From Poecilobothrus nobilitatus (lineage: Eukaryota; Arthropoda; Insecta; Diptera; Dolichopodidae), in the NCBI GenBank assembly GCA_947095535.1, contig OX352772.1, positions 35,173,445 to 35,237,444 on the forward strand: DNA of 64,000 nt, read 5' to 3'. This document shows, one piece after another, positions 52,244-64,000 of the stretch (position 1 is the first letter of the stretch; the number at the start of each line of letters is the position of its first letter). A program made the position numbers and the translations under genes. A model generated the notes under the pieces. The model ran no database searches. It saw only the letters and a program-made list of their open reading frames with translations, and had not been told where the DNA came from.

Positions 52244-53307
52244 CTTAAACAAAAAGAAATTATATTTAATTATACCGAAAAATTTAATTACGTTTTTTTT
52301 TTTATAAAAATTTACTTTAAGTATATTTTTTTCACACAAATTTAGGTCCCAGGCAAGAAAACGTATTCCCCTTTTGTACAATTTGTAATTAAAAAAAATT
52401 TATTTGTATTTTTAGCAGAAAAGATTAGTGATGTCACCCTATAGAAAATTGTAGCAAAGTTTTATAGAAAGAAAAATTTCTGCAATCGTGTGCGGCACAT
52501 ATTTTAATACGGCAAAATCAGTTTTTTGTTTTATTTTATTTAAAAAAAATATTATTTACAATTTTACATATAATTTTTATTATGCAAATTAAATTATAAT
52601 TATGCTATTTTATTTATTATGTAAATTAAATTATAAATAAAAAAATAAATTAATTTTAAACCTTTGTCAAAAACTAAAAGAGCAAGGTATCGTAAATTTT
52701 CACTGCATGAATCAATTCATATTACACCAATTTTGTTCAACATTCTCCAACAATAAAGTGACAAAAGTATTTGATGACAGTTATGACAGTTATTTATTTC
52801 TTATTTTTTTTTTTTTTTGTTACAAAAAGATATTTTATAATTGGATACAGTACTTTTTTTTTAATTTAACGGTTCATAAAAAGTTTCGTTTATTTGTTAT
52901 TTATTTATTTAATTTATTTTAACTTAAGAATTTTTATTTTATTTTAGAATAAGATATTTGAGAATTGCAGCGATATGTCAGTAATTTCATTACGATAAAA
53001 TATATTTTGATATACTACAAAATAATTTGAAGTAGTTAACAACTCTGTTTATAGAAAAAGACTTGCGAAGTTGCGATCAAAAATAGTATTTAAAAAAGAT
53101 TCAAAATTGGAAAAGGTAGAGTTTTTTAATTTATTTTTGTAACATATTACCCATAAAACATAAAATTATAAACAAATATGACATCTAAAAATCTTATAAT
53201 ATCTTAAAAAATCAATTAAAAAATATTTTAAGTATTTGATAAATTAACTTTTTACTTTATTAAATTTTTCTAAAATCACTTTATATATCATTTTATTTTA
53301 CATGCAA

Positions 53308-53698
53308 CTAGAACATAATTTCACAATCATAGTTCCATAAAAAACTACTGTAACAGCCACCCATTCCATACTTTTGTGAATAATATGCACCCAAAATTAA
53401 ACCCAAAATGTAAGCAAAATAAATAATTAAAATTAAAACTAAAATTAAAAGAAATAAAAAAAATTTCCATTTCGTTCGTCGACTAAAAGAAATTTTAACA
53501 ATAAGTTATTAATTATTTAAAATGTTTTTTTTTTTTATTTTTAAATTATTATACTTACGCTTTGTATCTTAATATACGACTTTGATGGTTACAGGGACAT
53601 TTTAATTTTCCAAGTACCATTCTTTTTAAATTTTTTATTAAATTATTGTGTGAAACTAAACATTGTTGTTCAAATTCTTTTAAGTGAATTTCTTCCAT
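53308..53698 (-). CDS. small single-pass membrane protein, two exons, 104 aa
   Basis: Exons 53698-53559 and 53482-53308 are joined by a 76-bp intron with donor GTAAGT and acceptor TTTCTTTTAG, in matching phase, giving 104 aa. The start MEEIHLKEFEQQCLVSHNNL is the first ATG; no in-frame extension was seen. Residues 1-50 are hydrophilic with a basic stretch (NLIKNLKRM) and a CPC motif (KLKCPCNHQSRILRYKA). RRTKWK then precedes a long hydrophobic segment of about 25 residues (FFLFLLILVLILIIYFAYIL, then GLILGAYY). The short tail has three cysteine or tryptophan-rich spots: GGCY, FLWNYDCEIMF. By the positive-inside rule the N terminus should be cytosolic, the Cys-containing tail outside or lumenal. 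I do not recognise the family. It is too split to appear as a long open frame, and lies between skpA and Suv4-20. Confidence 0.7.
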
Positions 53699-55067
53699 TA
53701 GTTTTTTTAATATTTTTTTAATGTTTATATTTTGAATGAAAAATAAAATTTTGACAAATAAAATATAAAAATTATAAACAAAAAAAAAAAAAGACTAGAA
53801 AATTTGATTGACAAAAAACTTCTGCTTTCAGTCAGAACTCAGAAAATAAAATTATATATTAAAAAAAAAAAATTCGATTTTATTATTGATTGAAAAGTAA
53901 AACACTTTTTATCGAAGAGATGAAAGATACGAAAAGAAGATCATATGAAAATTATTAATATTTTTAAATTTTTATAATACATGTAGCCTTTAAGCAATAA
54001 TTAGTCGCAGTCATGATGCAGAAGTTAACAACTTTTTTTGTGAAATGATCTGCTGAGAGTATATGTAAAATTTTTCTTCAAATCAATCTGCGTGGTGTCA
54101 TAATGGTATTTTCTATTTTATTTTTTTTTGTTTTCTCAAATCTGTTTTTCGACTAACGTCCTAAACTTACTGACAAAAGATTTAAAACTTAAATTTAAAT
54201 TGTATAATATGTGAAATCTTATCAAATGGTTTTATTTTATTATTTAGTTAATCATGGAAGAAAATGATAAATATTTTCCTCATATCACTGAATCGTTTTT
54301 TGATTCGCAATTTTTAAATTTATTTATTTTTCTCGGTTATATAACTATAGTCAATATAAAATTTTTCAATCTCATTTCGAGTTCGATTAATTTTCAAAAC
54401 TCGGTTTCGATTCACTTTAAAAACTTTAGACTAGCTTAAATGTTTTAAATAAAAGTATATAAAAATGAGCAATTTCCTTAAAAAAAAAAGGAACATAAGA
54501 GAACAACTTTAATCTTCAAAAAATATCATTTTTCTAATAATCGTAATTTAAATTCAAATACAAGGGAACTAAAATGAAATAATAGACTGATAAAGTACAA
54601 ATTCTGCGTTGAAAATTAAGTTGTAAAGAAAAGTTATTGTTTAAATTTCACTGAGAAAGAATATGGACAGATTGGCACTTTACAACTACAAGTTACAATT
54701 ACAACCTAATTCAGGTTTGTTTTTAGAATTTGATTAGTTTTGTTAACAAAACATTTCTTGCGCGACTGCATGCAGTAAAAATTGTATATGTGATAACAAA
54801 AAATTCGTATGTTTTAATTATTAAGATGCATAAAATAAGAATCGAAAAAATTTATAGCCCCAAATATGCCCAAATTATTTTTAATGTGCTGTGAATGGAT
54901 TCCGGAAAAAATATAGTGCCTATATATATATAAAAATATACTAAATATATTACCTATTTTGACAGTATTTCCTTAAGTAATTAATAGAAAATAAAAATGA
55001 TAAATACTATCAACTTATAGAATTTATGAATAATAATTATCTACAATTACCGTAATTAATTTTATTT
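53699..55067. other. intergenic region
   Basis: AT-rich sequence with no recognised gene. The 61-codon open frame at 54254-54439 shows no family features and is probably chance. Confidence 0.5.
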
Positions 55068-55259
55068 GGAGTCTCGGTGGCCTAGTTGGTAAGAGCATAT
55101 AAAATACGCTGTAAACACCGAGGGAGTGTGTCTTCGAATCCCCTTATTTATTCCCGCTTACAACATTTACAGCCAGAGCCATACCTGAATAAAAAAGCCT
55201 GTGTAATTTACCGTCCACATTTATGTGGCAGAGAAATGCATTAAAAATAAAAAAAAAAA
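55068..55259 (+). mobile_element. tRNA-derived SINE, copy 3 (family 1)
   Basis: The same head (GGCCTAGTTGGTAAGAGCAT, then ACACCGAGGGAGTGTG and a mutated B box TCTTCGAATCC), body and ending GGCAGAGAAATGCATT plus A tail as the copies at 3091 and 30841. The damaged B box and internal changes make this the most diverged of the three. Confidence 0.8.
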
Positions 55260-55354
55260 TTACTTTATCTATTTACTTAAATATTTACTTAAATAAATTT
55301 AAATTTACGTTTAAAAAATTAAAAATAAATATTTTTTAATCGTACATGTGAATA

Positions 55355-55487
55355 TCATAATAAATTGTAAAATCTTACAAAATGGCAACATTTATATTGT
55401 GTGTTTTGAAGTAAAGCATATGCTATTCCTGATGCTGGTGCTGCTACTAAACATATGTATGTAATGTACTGCGATCTTTTTCCCCAA
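55355..55487 (-). CDS. orphan coding exon of an unidentified small membrane protein
   Basis: On the minus strand an acceptor (TTTACATTTGTAG) is followed from 55487 by an open frame reading WGKRSQYITYICLVAAPASG, then IAYALLQNTQYKCCHF, up to a stop at 55355-55357. The codons end mostly in A or T in the manner of the other genes here, and the peptide has one plausible membrane segment (YITYICLVAAPASGIAYALL). A good donor (TTTT|GTAAGA) also follows CCHF, so the exon may be internal and the last seven codons not used. The 5' exon is not settled: a strong ATGGCGCC context at about 55779 (minus strand) gives no phase-compatible donor that I could find; an ATG further upstream at about 55862 joins in phase through GTACCT. 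Family unknown. Confidence 0.45.
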
Positions 55488-57607
55488 CTACAAATGTAAA
55501 TTTATAAAAGTTTCATTGTCTGAATCGATTCCATTTCGTTGTTAATACATATTAATATTCCGTTTTTCAATTTATTATAATTAAAATAAATTTAGTTTTA
55601 TAAATTAACAATTAAAATATAAAAAAACAATTTAGAAAATTTTATTTAAATATAAAATTACTAAATTTATTAAATGTGTTCAATTTAAATTAAGTTCTAC
55701 GTCGGAAAAAATAAAAAACAAAATAAAAAAGTTAAATAATTTAGGTACATATATGTATAACATTTTAAATAACGGCGCCATGTTTGTATAAAAAATAAAT
55801 GTAGCCAGCGTCGAGAAGTTCTTGATAAAACGAGATAGAATTTTTGTTGCATTGTTTGATAAAAAAAATTAGAAAAAAAAAAGTAGTGAAGAAAAAATGA
55901 GAAAGATATATGTATCTCTTTTGAAATGCAATTTTTATTAATGAAACTGTATGTGTTAGAATGAATAAATATAATGTTTTTTGTAATTTTTTTTTTTTAA
56001 TTTTGTATATTTAGTACTATAATAATGAAAAGCTAGACATAAATTCGATTTTCTTGTAGTCGCCGTAAAGACTCGGAAAATAAAGTTGTGACAAAAGTAT
56101 TCTATTTGCTTTTCAAATATTCATAATTCGTGTTTGAAGATATATTTTAATTAAATATGATTTAATGATTTCAATATATTGGGAGTTAATTTAGTTTTTT
56201 ATTTAAAAAAAAAAAAATAAAATAAAAATTTTTATAGTAGTGATTTTAATATAACAAATTGATAATTTTTTTTTTTAAATTTCTATTTGTTACAAATATT
56301 CTATGGTACAAAAAGAATGTGCAATCGACTGTGGAAGGTTTCTTGAAGTTTTTTCCATCGTTAATTGAAAGTGAAAAATATATTTTCTCTCCGGGTTTGC
56401 CAATGTGAGGTTAGTATTTAAAAATCAATGGTATTATTAATTAAAATTAAAAAATTATTAGTTGGATTTTATAAAAAAGTAAAGGTAAATCGTTTTTTGT
56501 TAAAAAAAAAAAAAAAAAAAAAAGAAAGAAAAAATCGTCTGGAATTATTGTCTGGTTGGTAGTTACTACCACCACAAGTTCTATGTATCTTGTCATATGC
56601 ACTTAGTTTCTTAAAATATATGTTCTGGTTATTTTTTATACAAAAAAAGAAAATGAATATAAAAAATTTATACATAAAATAATTTCGATATTTTTTTAAT
56701 ATTTTGTTGATTTTTTTATGCGATTAAAAATATTGCATTCAGAAAACAAATAAAATTTGAGAATAAACTAATAAATTCAAAAAATCTCGTAATAATTTTA
56801 CATACTAACTTCATTAATGAAATTAAAAAAAAAAAGAATTAATTGGGGCTATATGTAATTAATTAATTCCATAACTAAAAAAAAAAAAACTTTTATATGG
56901 TTTCCTTCTTCAAATATATTTATTTCAGTAGTCAGTACTAAAAAATATAGATACTTATATGTATATCTCTTTCTATCACTTATATATTTTTTTAAAAAAT
57001 CTTTTTTATTTCATTTTTATGATTTTATCAATACTTTTGGTTTAGAAGCTTTTAACAAGAAATGTATTTAAAAACAGCTGATTTCGCTGAATACACAACA
57101 CCACCCTTATTATAAGCAACATTCAAATTAAAGTATTTGTTTTAAAGTAAATTTGTAATTTCAATTAAAAATTTTTTTGTAAAAACATTTAAAAAGATAA
57201 TTTCTTGGAACGATAATGGTATTTTTTGATTTCATTATTTTAATTTACATTTTTGTTTTTTTTTTTTTTTCGAAATTCTTTATGTCAATTGTCAAGTTGT
57301 AGTTACTGTCAAAGCTGTCATTAAAGAAAGGGGTTTTGTACTTGTTTTGTACTAAAATATGAAAGAGTTACCATACATTTAGAATTTGTAGTGTCAATTA
57401 TTTTAAGTTTTAAGTATTAAACAATTTGAAATGCACGAAAGAAAATTCCAAATTTAATTTGTATGTTACAACAATCAATATATATGTACACATAAGTATT
57501 AAAAAAAAATTAAAAATGATATTTAATTCATTAATTTCATTTTAGATATATTTCAGATTTATTGAATTTTCGGTAAAAGTAAAAAATTTTTTATTTAAAT
57601 ATATATA
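55488..57607. other. region between the orphan exon and Suv4-20
   Basis: No protein is recognised. On the + strand GAG|GTTAGT at 56409-56411 could be a 5' UTR donor and TTTCATTTTAG at 57535-57545 a 5' UTR acceptor for Suv4-20. It may also contain the start of the gene to the left. Confidence 0.4.
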
Positions 57608-60600
57608 ATGGTTGTGGGTTCACAATCAAGTCATCATACCCGTCGTGGCGAAAGCAATCAACAGCAAAGAAGATCTGCTGCTACTGCTGCTATTTCAGCA
57701 TTGGAAGCCACATTAAAATCAAATCAGAATCATCAAAATCATCATCACCATCAACATCAACATAATCACAATCATTCAAATCATTTGAATTCAATGTCTA
57801 CTTCTACATATAATGTTAATATTGGATCAACCAATAATAATTTTCAAAATGTTACGTCAAGTAGTAGTAGTAGTAGTAATATTAATAGAATTCATCAATC
57901 AACTTCTGGTATGACACCAAAAGAATTATCCGAAAATGATGATTTAGCTACATCACTGGTATTGGATCCTCATTTAGGATTCCAAACACACAAAATGAAT
58001 ATAAGATACCGTCCGATTAAGGCAGATAAAACAGCATTAAAAGGAATTGTAAGTGAATTTATAAAAACACAAGATTATGATCAAGCTGTGAAGAAGATTT
58101 TTAAAGGGGATTGGATGCCACGATCAATTAATAACAAAAATAAAATGGCTATAAAACGACTTCATGATCATGTGAGTAAAAATATAATTTATTCAAAATG
58201 TTTAAAATATTACAAAATATGTTTTGTTTTGGTAGATAATTCGATACTTGAGAGTATTTGATAAAGAGTCTGGTTTTGTTATTGAACCATGTTTTCGCTA
58301 TTCATTAGAAGGTCAAAAAGGAGCTAAAATTAGTTCAACCAAACGTTGGTATAAAAATGATAAAATAGAATGTTTAGTTGGTTGCATAGCTGAATTAACA
58401 GAAGCTGAAGAATCATTATTATTACACACTGGAAAAAATGATTTTTCTGTTATGTACAGTTGTCGCAAAAATTGTGCACAATTATGGCTTGGACCAGCTG
58501 CATATATCAATCATGACTGCCGTGCAAATTGTAAATTTGTACCAACTGGACGAGATACAGCCTGTGTAAAAGTTTTACGAGATATTGAAATGGGTGAAGA
58601 AATTACATGCTTTTATGGTGAAGATTTTTTTGGCGACGGAAATTGTTATTGTGAATGTGAAACATGCGAACGTCGTTGTACTGGAGCATTTACAAAAAAT
58701 ACCACAGATGATGATACAAATGAAACCGATTTAAATTCTAAGTGTATTCAAAAATATAATGAATCTGGCGGTTATAAACTTAGAGAAACTGATAATAGAA
58801 TAAATCGTATAAAAAGTCGGGCAAATTCATCATCAACGAATCCTGAAAATACTGTAGATAGTAGTAGTAGTAGTAGTTGTAGTAATAATTCTAGTAATAG
58901 CAATAATCAAAATGGCAACAATAATGGTATTTTTAATAATAATAATAGAAAAATTAATATGGATGATACTATAAGTAACGATAAAAATGTCGGTAGAGCA
59001 TTAACATTAAAGGAGCTACGTCAAAAGGGTGTAACGAAGTACGATGCTGAAATGATAATTGCGAGTACCAATAGTGCATCACCTGGGAAAGTAGCAAATT
59101 GTAATACCAGAAATATTCAATCACATACAATCACAGCAATTACAACAAATTTACATGGAGGAACAATTGCTGGAAAAGAAATTTCTTTAAGAAAATCTGC
59201 TCGAGTTAATTCAGTTACTGATACTAATAATAAAGATAATATTGAAAACAACTCTAATGTAACACCTTTAAAACGAAACCAATTAAAAGAAAATGATGAA
59301 ACAAATACAACTTCTGAATCTAGTGTTACAACTACAAATACGAATAAAAGAACAACAAGAAATCAGGTTAAGAATAATGTAGCTGTGTCATTAGCATCAA
59401 GTACGGTTACAATAGCAAAAGAAATGCAAAATGATTGTGTTTCAACATCAACACCAACTTTGAACAGTACTAAAAGGGACTCTTTGAAGCATTCACCATC
59501 TTCTATAATTGAAAATAAAATTTGTTTAAGAAGCGGAGATAAGTAAGTAAAACAATTTAAAAGGTATATAAATAAATTTGATATTATTGTAGTTTTCGAT
59601 AGAAATTTGTTTGAAAGAGTTTTAGATTTCAATCGATTCTTATTGTAATTAAACTCGGTATTTGTGTATACATATTAAAGAAAATAAATAAATATTATAA
59701 TAATTATAATAAATACTTCTTATTTCAGCAAAATGCGAGTTACTAGAAATAATGTAATAAATAAAGATACAAAAATAAATTTCAATAACAGTATAAAACG
59801 GAAACAACAAAAAATTAATAAAAGTAGTTTTAGTAAATCAATAATTACAATTGCAGCATCTACAACATCTAATTCTTTAATGAATGTTAAAGAAACTTTA
59901 TTAAAAAATGCAAATGAGAAAACATTATCTTCTCAAAATTTTCAATCTCCTCGAAAACAACAATTGATTACAACTAAACGTCGAATACGCCGCCAAATAC
60001 GTAGTAATTTAAGCAGATCAAAACGTCGAGCGTTAAAGAACCATCATCAAAATGCATTAAAACGTTCTGCATTGGTTGTTCCTTCTGAAGATGAGGATCC
60101 AGATGATGAAAAATCGTTAAAAGAAATTTTTGGAGATTTTGGTCAAAATTCGACTTTGGATAAACAAAAGCGAATTAAAACTCATGTCAGTAATGCTGCA
60201 CAAAAACATGACACAACCGGAACGCAATCTTTACAAAATATATCGTATAATGATAATAAAAACATTTTTGAATCACAAAAACACATTTTTTCTCATAGTT
60301 CTTTGTTATCAGCTGCGAAGTCATCTTCATCAGGAACGACTACAGCAACTATTAGTATAATTAAAAGTAATAGCACAATAAACTCATCAAAAAATCCTTT
60401 TCATTTTCAAAATGCGCATCATCATAATCATCATGGAGGAACATCATCATTCTCCTCAAGTCATGGTGGTGGTCATCATATTGGACATCATATTCATCAT
60501 GCACATCACAGCAGCAATAGCCATGGACATCATAATCACCACTCTCATCATAATCTAAATAGTAACCTAGGTAGCGGAAATTTTCATCAAGTAACAGTTC

Positions 60601-63600
60601 CATCATTGAAGTCATCACCTCTTTCGAAAATAACAGCAATTGGAAACGTTACATTCGGCAATCCAATTCAACAAAATGATGGAACAACAACAAAATCTTC
60701 TAATCTTGCATCATCAGCATTAACAATTTGTAGTAATAATATAGAAATTATGAAAAAACAAGAAACTAATGTTGAAAATTCTAATAATTGTAGTTCTAAT
60801 AATAATAATGATAATTATAATAGTAGTAATAATATAAGTGTAAATATGCTAAATTCTAATTTAGGTAATTCTTCTAGTAAAATGTTTATTAATAATTTTA
60901 CTAATAAAACAGTAAATACAAAAAATATGGAAAAATGTAATAATATTAAAAGTATTTCAAATGTAAATTGTAATACATTAGGAGGAGGAAGTAGTTACCG
61001 TAAAAATTTGATGACTTCTTTTGAAAATCCATCTAATAATATAAATATTACAAATCCTGTTACTACTACTGTTAATACTTCTGGTTCTTCTATTGCTTCT
61101 AGTATTTCTATATCAAACAATAATGCATCTAATATAAATTTAAACAGTAATACAATTCCTAAGACTTTATTAAATTCTACAAAAAATTATTCAATTAGTT
61201 TATCACCAAATAAAATTTTAAAAAATCAAACAACAACTACAATTATAAACAATATACGTAAAACAAATACAATTTCTAATGATAACGATAATAGTGTTAA
61301 AATGAAAATAAATAATTATTTAGTTGGTCATCAAACAACAAAAAATTCATCGAATTTATTTAATAACAATGAACAATTTAATTTTTGTGATAAAAGTAAA
61401 ACAAATATGTTTAATAATAATCATAATAATAATCAAACATTATTAATTAAGAAAACTAATTCTTTAGATTCAAAAACTAATTCAAAACTAACATCTACAA
61501 TAACACCAACAAAAAATTCAATTTGTTTTCAAGTAGCTCCATCTCCAAATATAAAAACATCCTTACTGCAAAACAAACAACAACATCATAATAATAATAA
61601 TAACAACCCTTCAACTGAATCGAACATAAATGTAAATGATGAACATAATTCGTCTTTAAATAATAACATTAAAAGTGATTGTAATAGCATTTCAAGTAAT
61701 AATAGTAGCAAAACTCATAAAAGAAAATTGTCGAAATGTAATAGCGAATCAGAGTATAGTAGTTCATCATCATCTAGAGAAAATAAATCACCAGTTACAA
61801 TTGGTTTTGAAAAAGGAAATAAACAAAAAAATATAACAATAAATATTATTAACAATAACAATAGTTCCAGTAGTAGTAATAGTAGTAGTAATAATAGTAA
61901 TTGTAATATTAATTATAGCAATAATTGTAAAAATAATATTAGCAATTGTGATAATATTAAAAATCCAGTAACGTTGAATGGTTATTTATCACCAAAACAA
62001 AATAATGATTGTAATATTATTAGTAATAAAGAACAGAATCTGACTAATCCAATAACTGAAATTAAATCACCATCAATTGTTCTTAATACACCAGAAAAAC
62101 AGCCTGTATTAAAGACTCCTGAAAGACGGTTAAAACTTACTTTACGCATGAAACGTAGTCCTATTTTAGACGAAATTCTTAATTCTGGTTCAAGTTTACA
62201 TGATAATAAAAAAGATATTAGAAACCATTTATTTAAAGGAGCGGATAAAAATTCCACTAATTCTATAAATTCTTTTAATTCTATAAATTCTGATTATTAT
62301 TTTGGTAATGGTTTTAACAGTAATAATTATTATAAAAAATCACCACCAAAAATTGAATATGAAGTTTTACGTATGGAAGGTTTATCTGAAAATGGTACAG
62401 ATTATGATATTCATTCATCAAAAACAGATGATCACAATAATAAAAAATATGAAGATTATTCAGAAGAAACAAACTTTGTTCAAAAGCGTAAAAAACGACA
62501 TAAATCTAAAGATCATCGGAAAAAACGTAATAAAAAGAAATCTTCATCAACATCATCTTCTGTTTCATCATATTATTATAACAGTAACAGTAATTTGGAT
62601 AGTAGTTGTTCATCAACACCTCCGCCGCCTCCACCACCACCTCCACTACCAAAAACTACATCAACTGGTGAAATACCACCGTTACAATTAACGCCACAAA
62701 AAAAACGTTTACGTTTAATTTTAGGTAATGAAACCCATACAATTGACATTCCTCCAATATTAAATTTAAATATGTCAACTTCACCTTCATCAACATCAAC
62801 AACAAATAATTCAACAATGGAAACATCAATTAATGAATCCAATGGTGATAGTAATAGTATAAATAATTTTATAGTTGATTCAACAACAACATCGTCATCA
62901 TCATTATCATCAAAAAATAAATTAAATTCTTCACCTTTATCATCAAATTCTGTATTAAGTTCTTCTAATGTAAGTTCAACTTCTAGTTATTGTGGAAATA
63001 AAACATCAGAAACAATTTCTAGTTCATCATCTAATAATAAAATTAATAAGAATAATGATAATAATGTCAGTGTAATTAAATCTACACAGATACAACGAAA
63101 TAATTCAGTTATTCAATCAACAATTAGATTTGAACAAAAAAATAATATTCCAACTACTATTACATCTGTAAATCATAATAATTCTATTATAACATCATCT
63201 TATAATAAAGATCAACAACAAGATTTACAACATTCGGTTGAAAAATGTAATTTAGATAATTCACCTACAAAATGTAATAGTAGTGATTGTGGCGGAGGTA
63301 TTGGATTAAATGGTATATCAATAAAACATTTTAATTCAAATATTATTTTTGATGGAAAAAATGGTATTACAAATAATTGTTGTAATAATAATATGAAAAA
63401 CAGTATTGATGTTGGTTTAGGTATTAATATTAATAGAACAAATAGCATTGGATCAAATAATAAAAATGATAATGGTAGTAAAACTGTGATTTCAGCAAAT
63501 ACCACACCTCAAATTATAACTAATGGACTGTTAAATTCAACTAGACTGAATTCTTTAGCAACCATTGAACAAAATAATTTTCAAATTCATAAAAATCATA

Positions 63601-63710
63601 ATCAACATCATAGTAATAATCATCATTATCAACATCATCAACATATTTATAATAATAGTAATAATAATAATAGCATTAATAATAATAATGGTGGTGAATT
63701 TCGTAACTGA
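57608..63710 (+). CDS. Suv4-20: histone H4-K20 methyltransferase Suv4-20 (SET domain), to an in-frame TGA
   Basis: Exons 57608-58171, 58236-59542 and 59729-63710 join in phase (GT-AG) to 1950 aa before a TGA. Suv4-20 enzymes di- and trimethylate histone H4 lysine 20 in heterochromatin. After a His/Ser/Asn-rich lead, the conserved N-terminal domain runs about 109-188 ([32 protein letters not shown]). The SET domain follows at about 189-325, with [20 protein letters not shown], the S-adenosylmethionine site NHDCRANC (280-287) and CFYGEDFFG (313-321), then post-SET cysteines C327, C329 and C332. Nothing catalytic is missing. The rest is a long low-complexity tail with poly-Asn, poly-Ser, His-rich tracts and a run of nine Pro, plus basic patches ([20 protein letters not shown]) and short conserved-looking islands ([38 protein letters not shown]). 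The Drosophila protein is shorter, about 1300 aa from memory. Start chosen at the first ATG before the [15 protein letters not shown] lead. Confidence 0.93.
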
Positions 63711-64000
63711 CATGAAGCCACTGATTTTAATAAAAAAATCAGTGGAAAATTATTTACTGTTTATGGTGATAATAATAAAAATAGTAATTTAAATATAATT
63801 AAAACAACATCGTATAATAGTAATTATTCTAATATTTTTAATATTAATACAACTAATAATAATAGTTATATTCAATTCCAACAAGAAAAACAACAAATTA
63901 AAATTAATAAAAATGAAAATTTAAATAATAATTTAAAAAAAACCGAATTGATGCCTTCATGTAATGATAATCTATTGCTACTGGCATCAGCAGCCGCAAA
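63711..64000 (+). other. in-frame open continuation after the Suv4-20 TGA
   Basis: The frame of the preceding exon stays open for 96 further codons to the window edge. It reads HEATDFNKKISGKLFTVYGD at first, then Asn-rich sequence like that before the stop, then LMPSCNDNLLLLASAAA at the edge. The AAT/AGT-rich style and the final Ser/Ala/Leu block suggest real coding sequence. By eye I find no intron with a usable donor and acceptor that would remove the TGA and keep this frame. Readthrough, a nonsense allele or a base error are all open. Confidence 0.6.

Noticed and set aside
54254..54439. 61-codon open frame as a gene
   Set aside because: It has an acceptable start, but Phe/Ile/Asn-rich composition like local noise, and no splice or family support.
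60361..62842. Open frames antisense or out of frame within Suv4-20 (for example 60361-60639, 62302-62691, 62576-62842)
   Set aside because: They are shadows of the low-complexity AAT/AGT/CAT repeats of the Suv4-20 exon and have no independent start context.

Overview
The window is nuclear DNA of an insect, most likely a fly (Diptera). It is very AT-rich, gene-poor and intron-bearing, with standard GT-AG splice sites, tRNA-derived SINEs, Jockey-type retrotransposon remnants and several families of non-autonomous DNA elements. The genes are insect-type. From memory, skpA, Roc1a and Suv4-20 also sit close together near the tip of the Drosophila X chromosome, so this looks like a conserved neighbourhood. 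All exon joins were worked out by eye from splice signals and codon phase.

Layout. 1-7 kb: no gene, repeats only. 7.1-30.1 kb: an otopetrin-type proton channel gene on the + strand (six coding exons, 893 aa as joined, first intron 15.6 kb). That intron holds a Penelope-like GIY-YIG remnant, a Jockey remnant, a 1.3 kb element with 259-bp tandem units and a MITE. 30.8-33.8 kb: two SINE families and a 1.57 kb hAT-like non-autonomous element that contains a 363-bp Tc1-like one. 34.3-35.2 kb: Roc1a/Rbx1 (+). 36.5-40.9 kb: a compact eIF4G-type scaffold gene (-). 42-49.4 kb: repeats and one decayed unidentified coding stretch. 51.1-51.6 kb: skpA (-). 53.3-53.7 kb: a previously unmarked two-exon gene for a 104-aa single-pass membrane protein (-). 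55.4 kb: an orphan coding exon (-). 57.6 kb to the window end: Suv4-20, the H4K20 methyltransferase (+).

Functionally, Skp1 and Rbx1 are two obligate subunits of SCF/cullin-RING ubiquitin ligases and lie 16 kb apart here. The other genes (proton channel, translation initiation scaffold, chromatin methyltransferase) have no obvious pathway link, so I read the cluster as old synteny.

The most interesting observation is at the end. The Suv4-20 reading frame meets an in-frame TGA (followed by C) at 63708-63710, yet the same frame stays open and protein-like for at least 96 more codons to the window edge. This suggests stop-codon readthrough, a recent nonsense allele or a base error. Other points are the unmarked small membrane-protein gene, the orphan exon, the compact eIF4G, and a pair of oppositely oriented 259-bp-unit arrays 29 kb apart.
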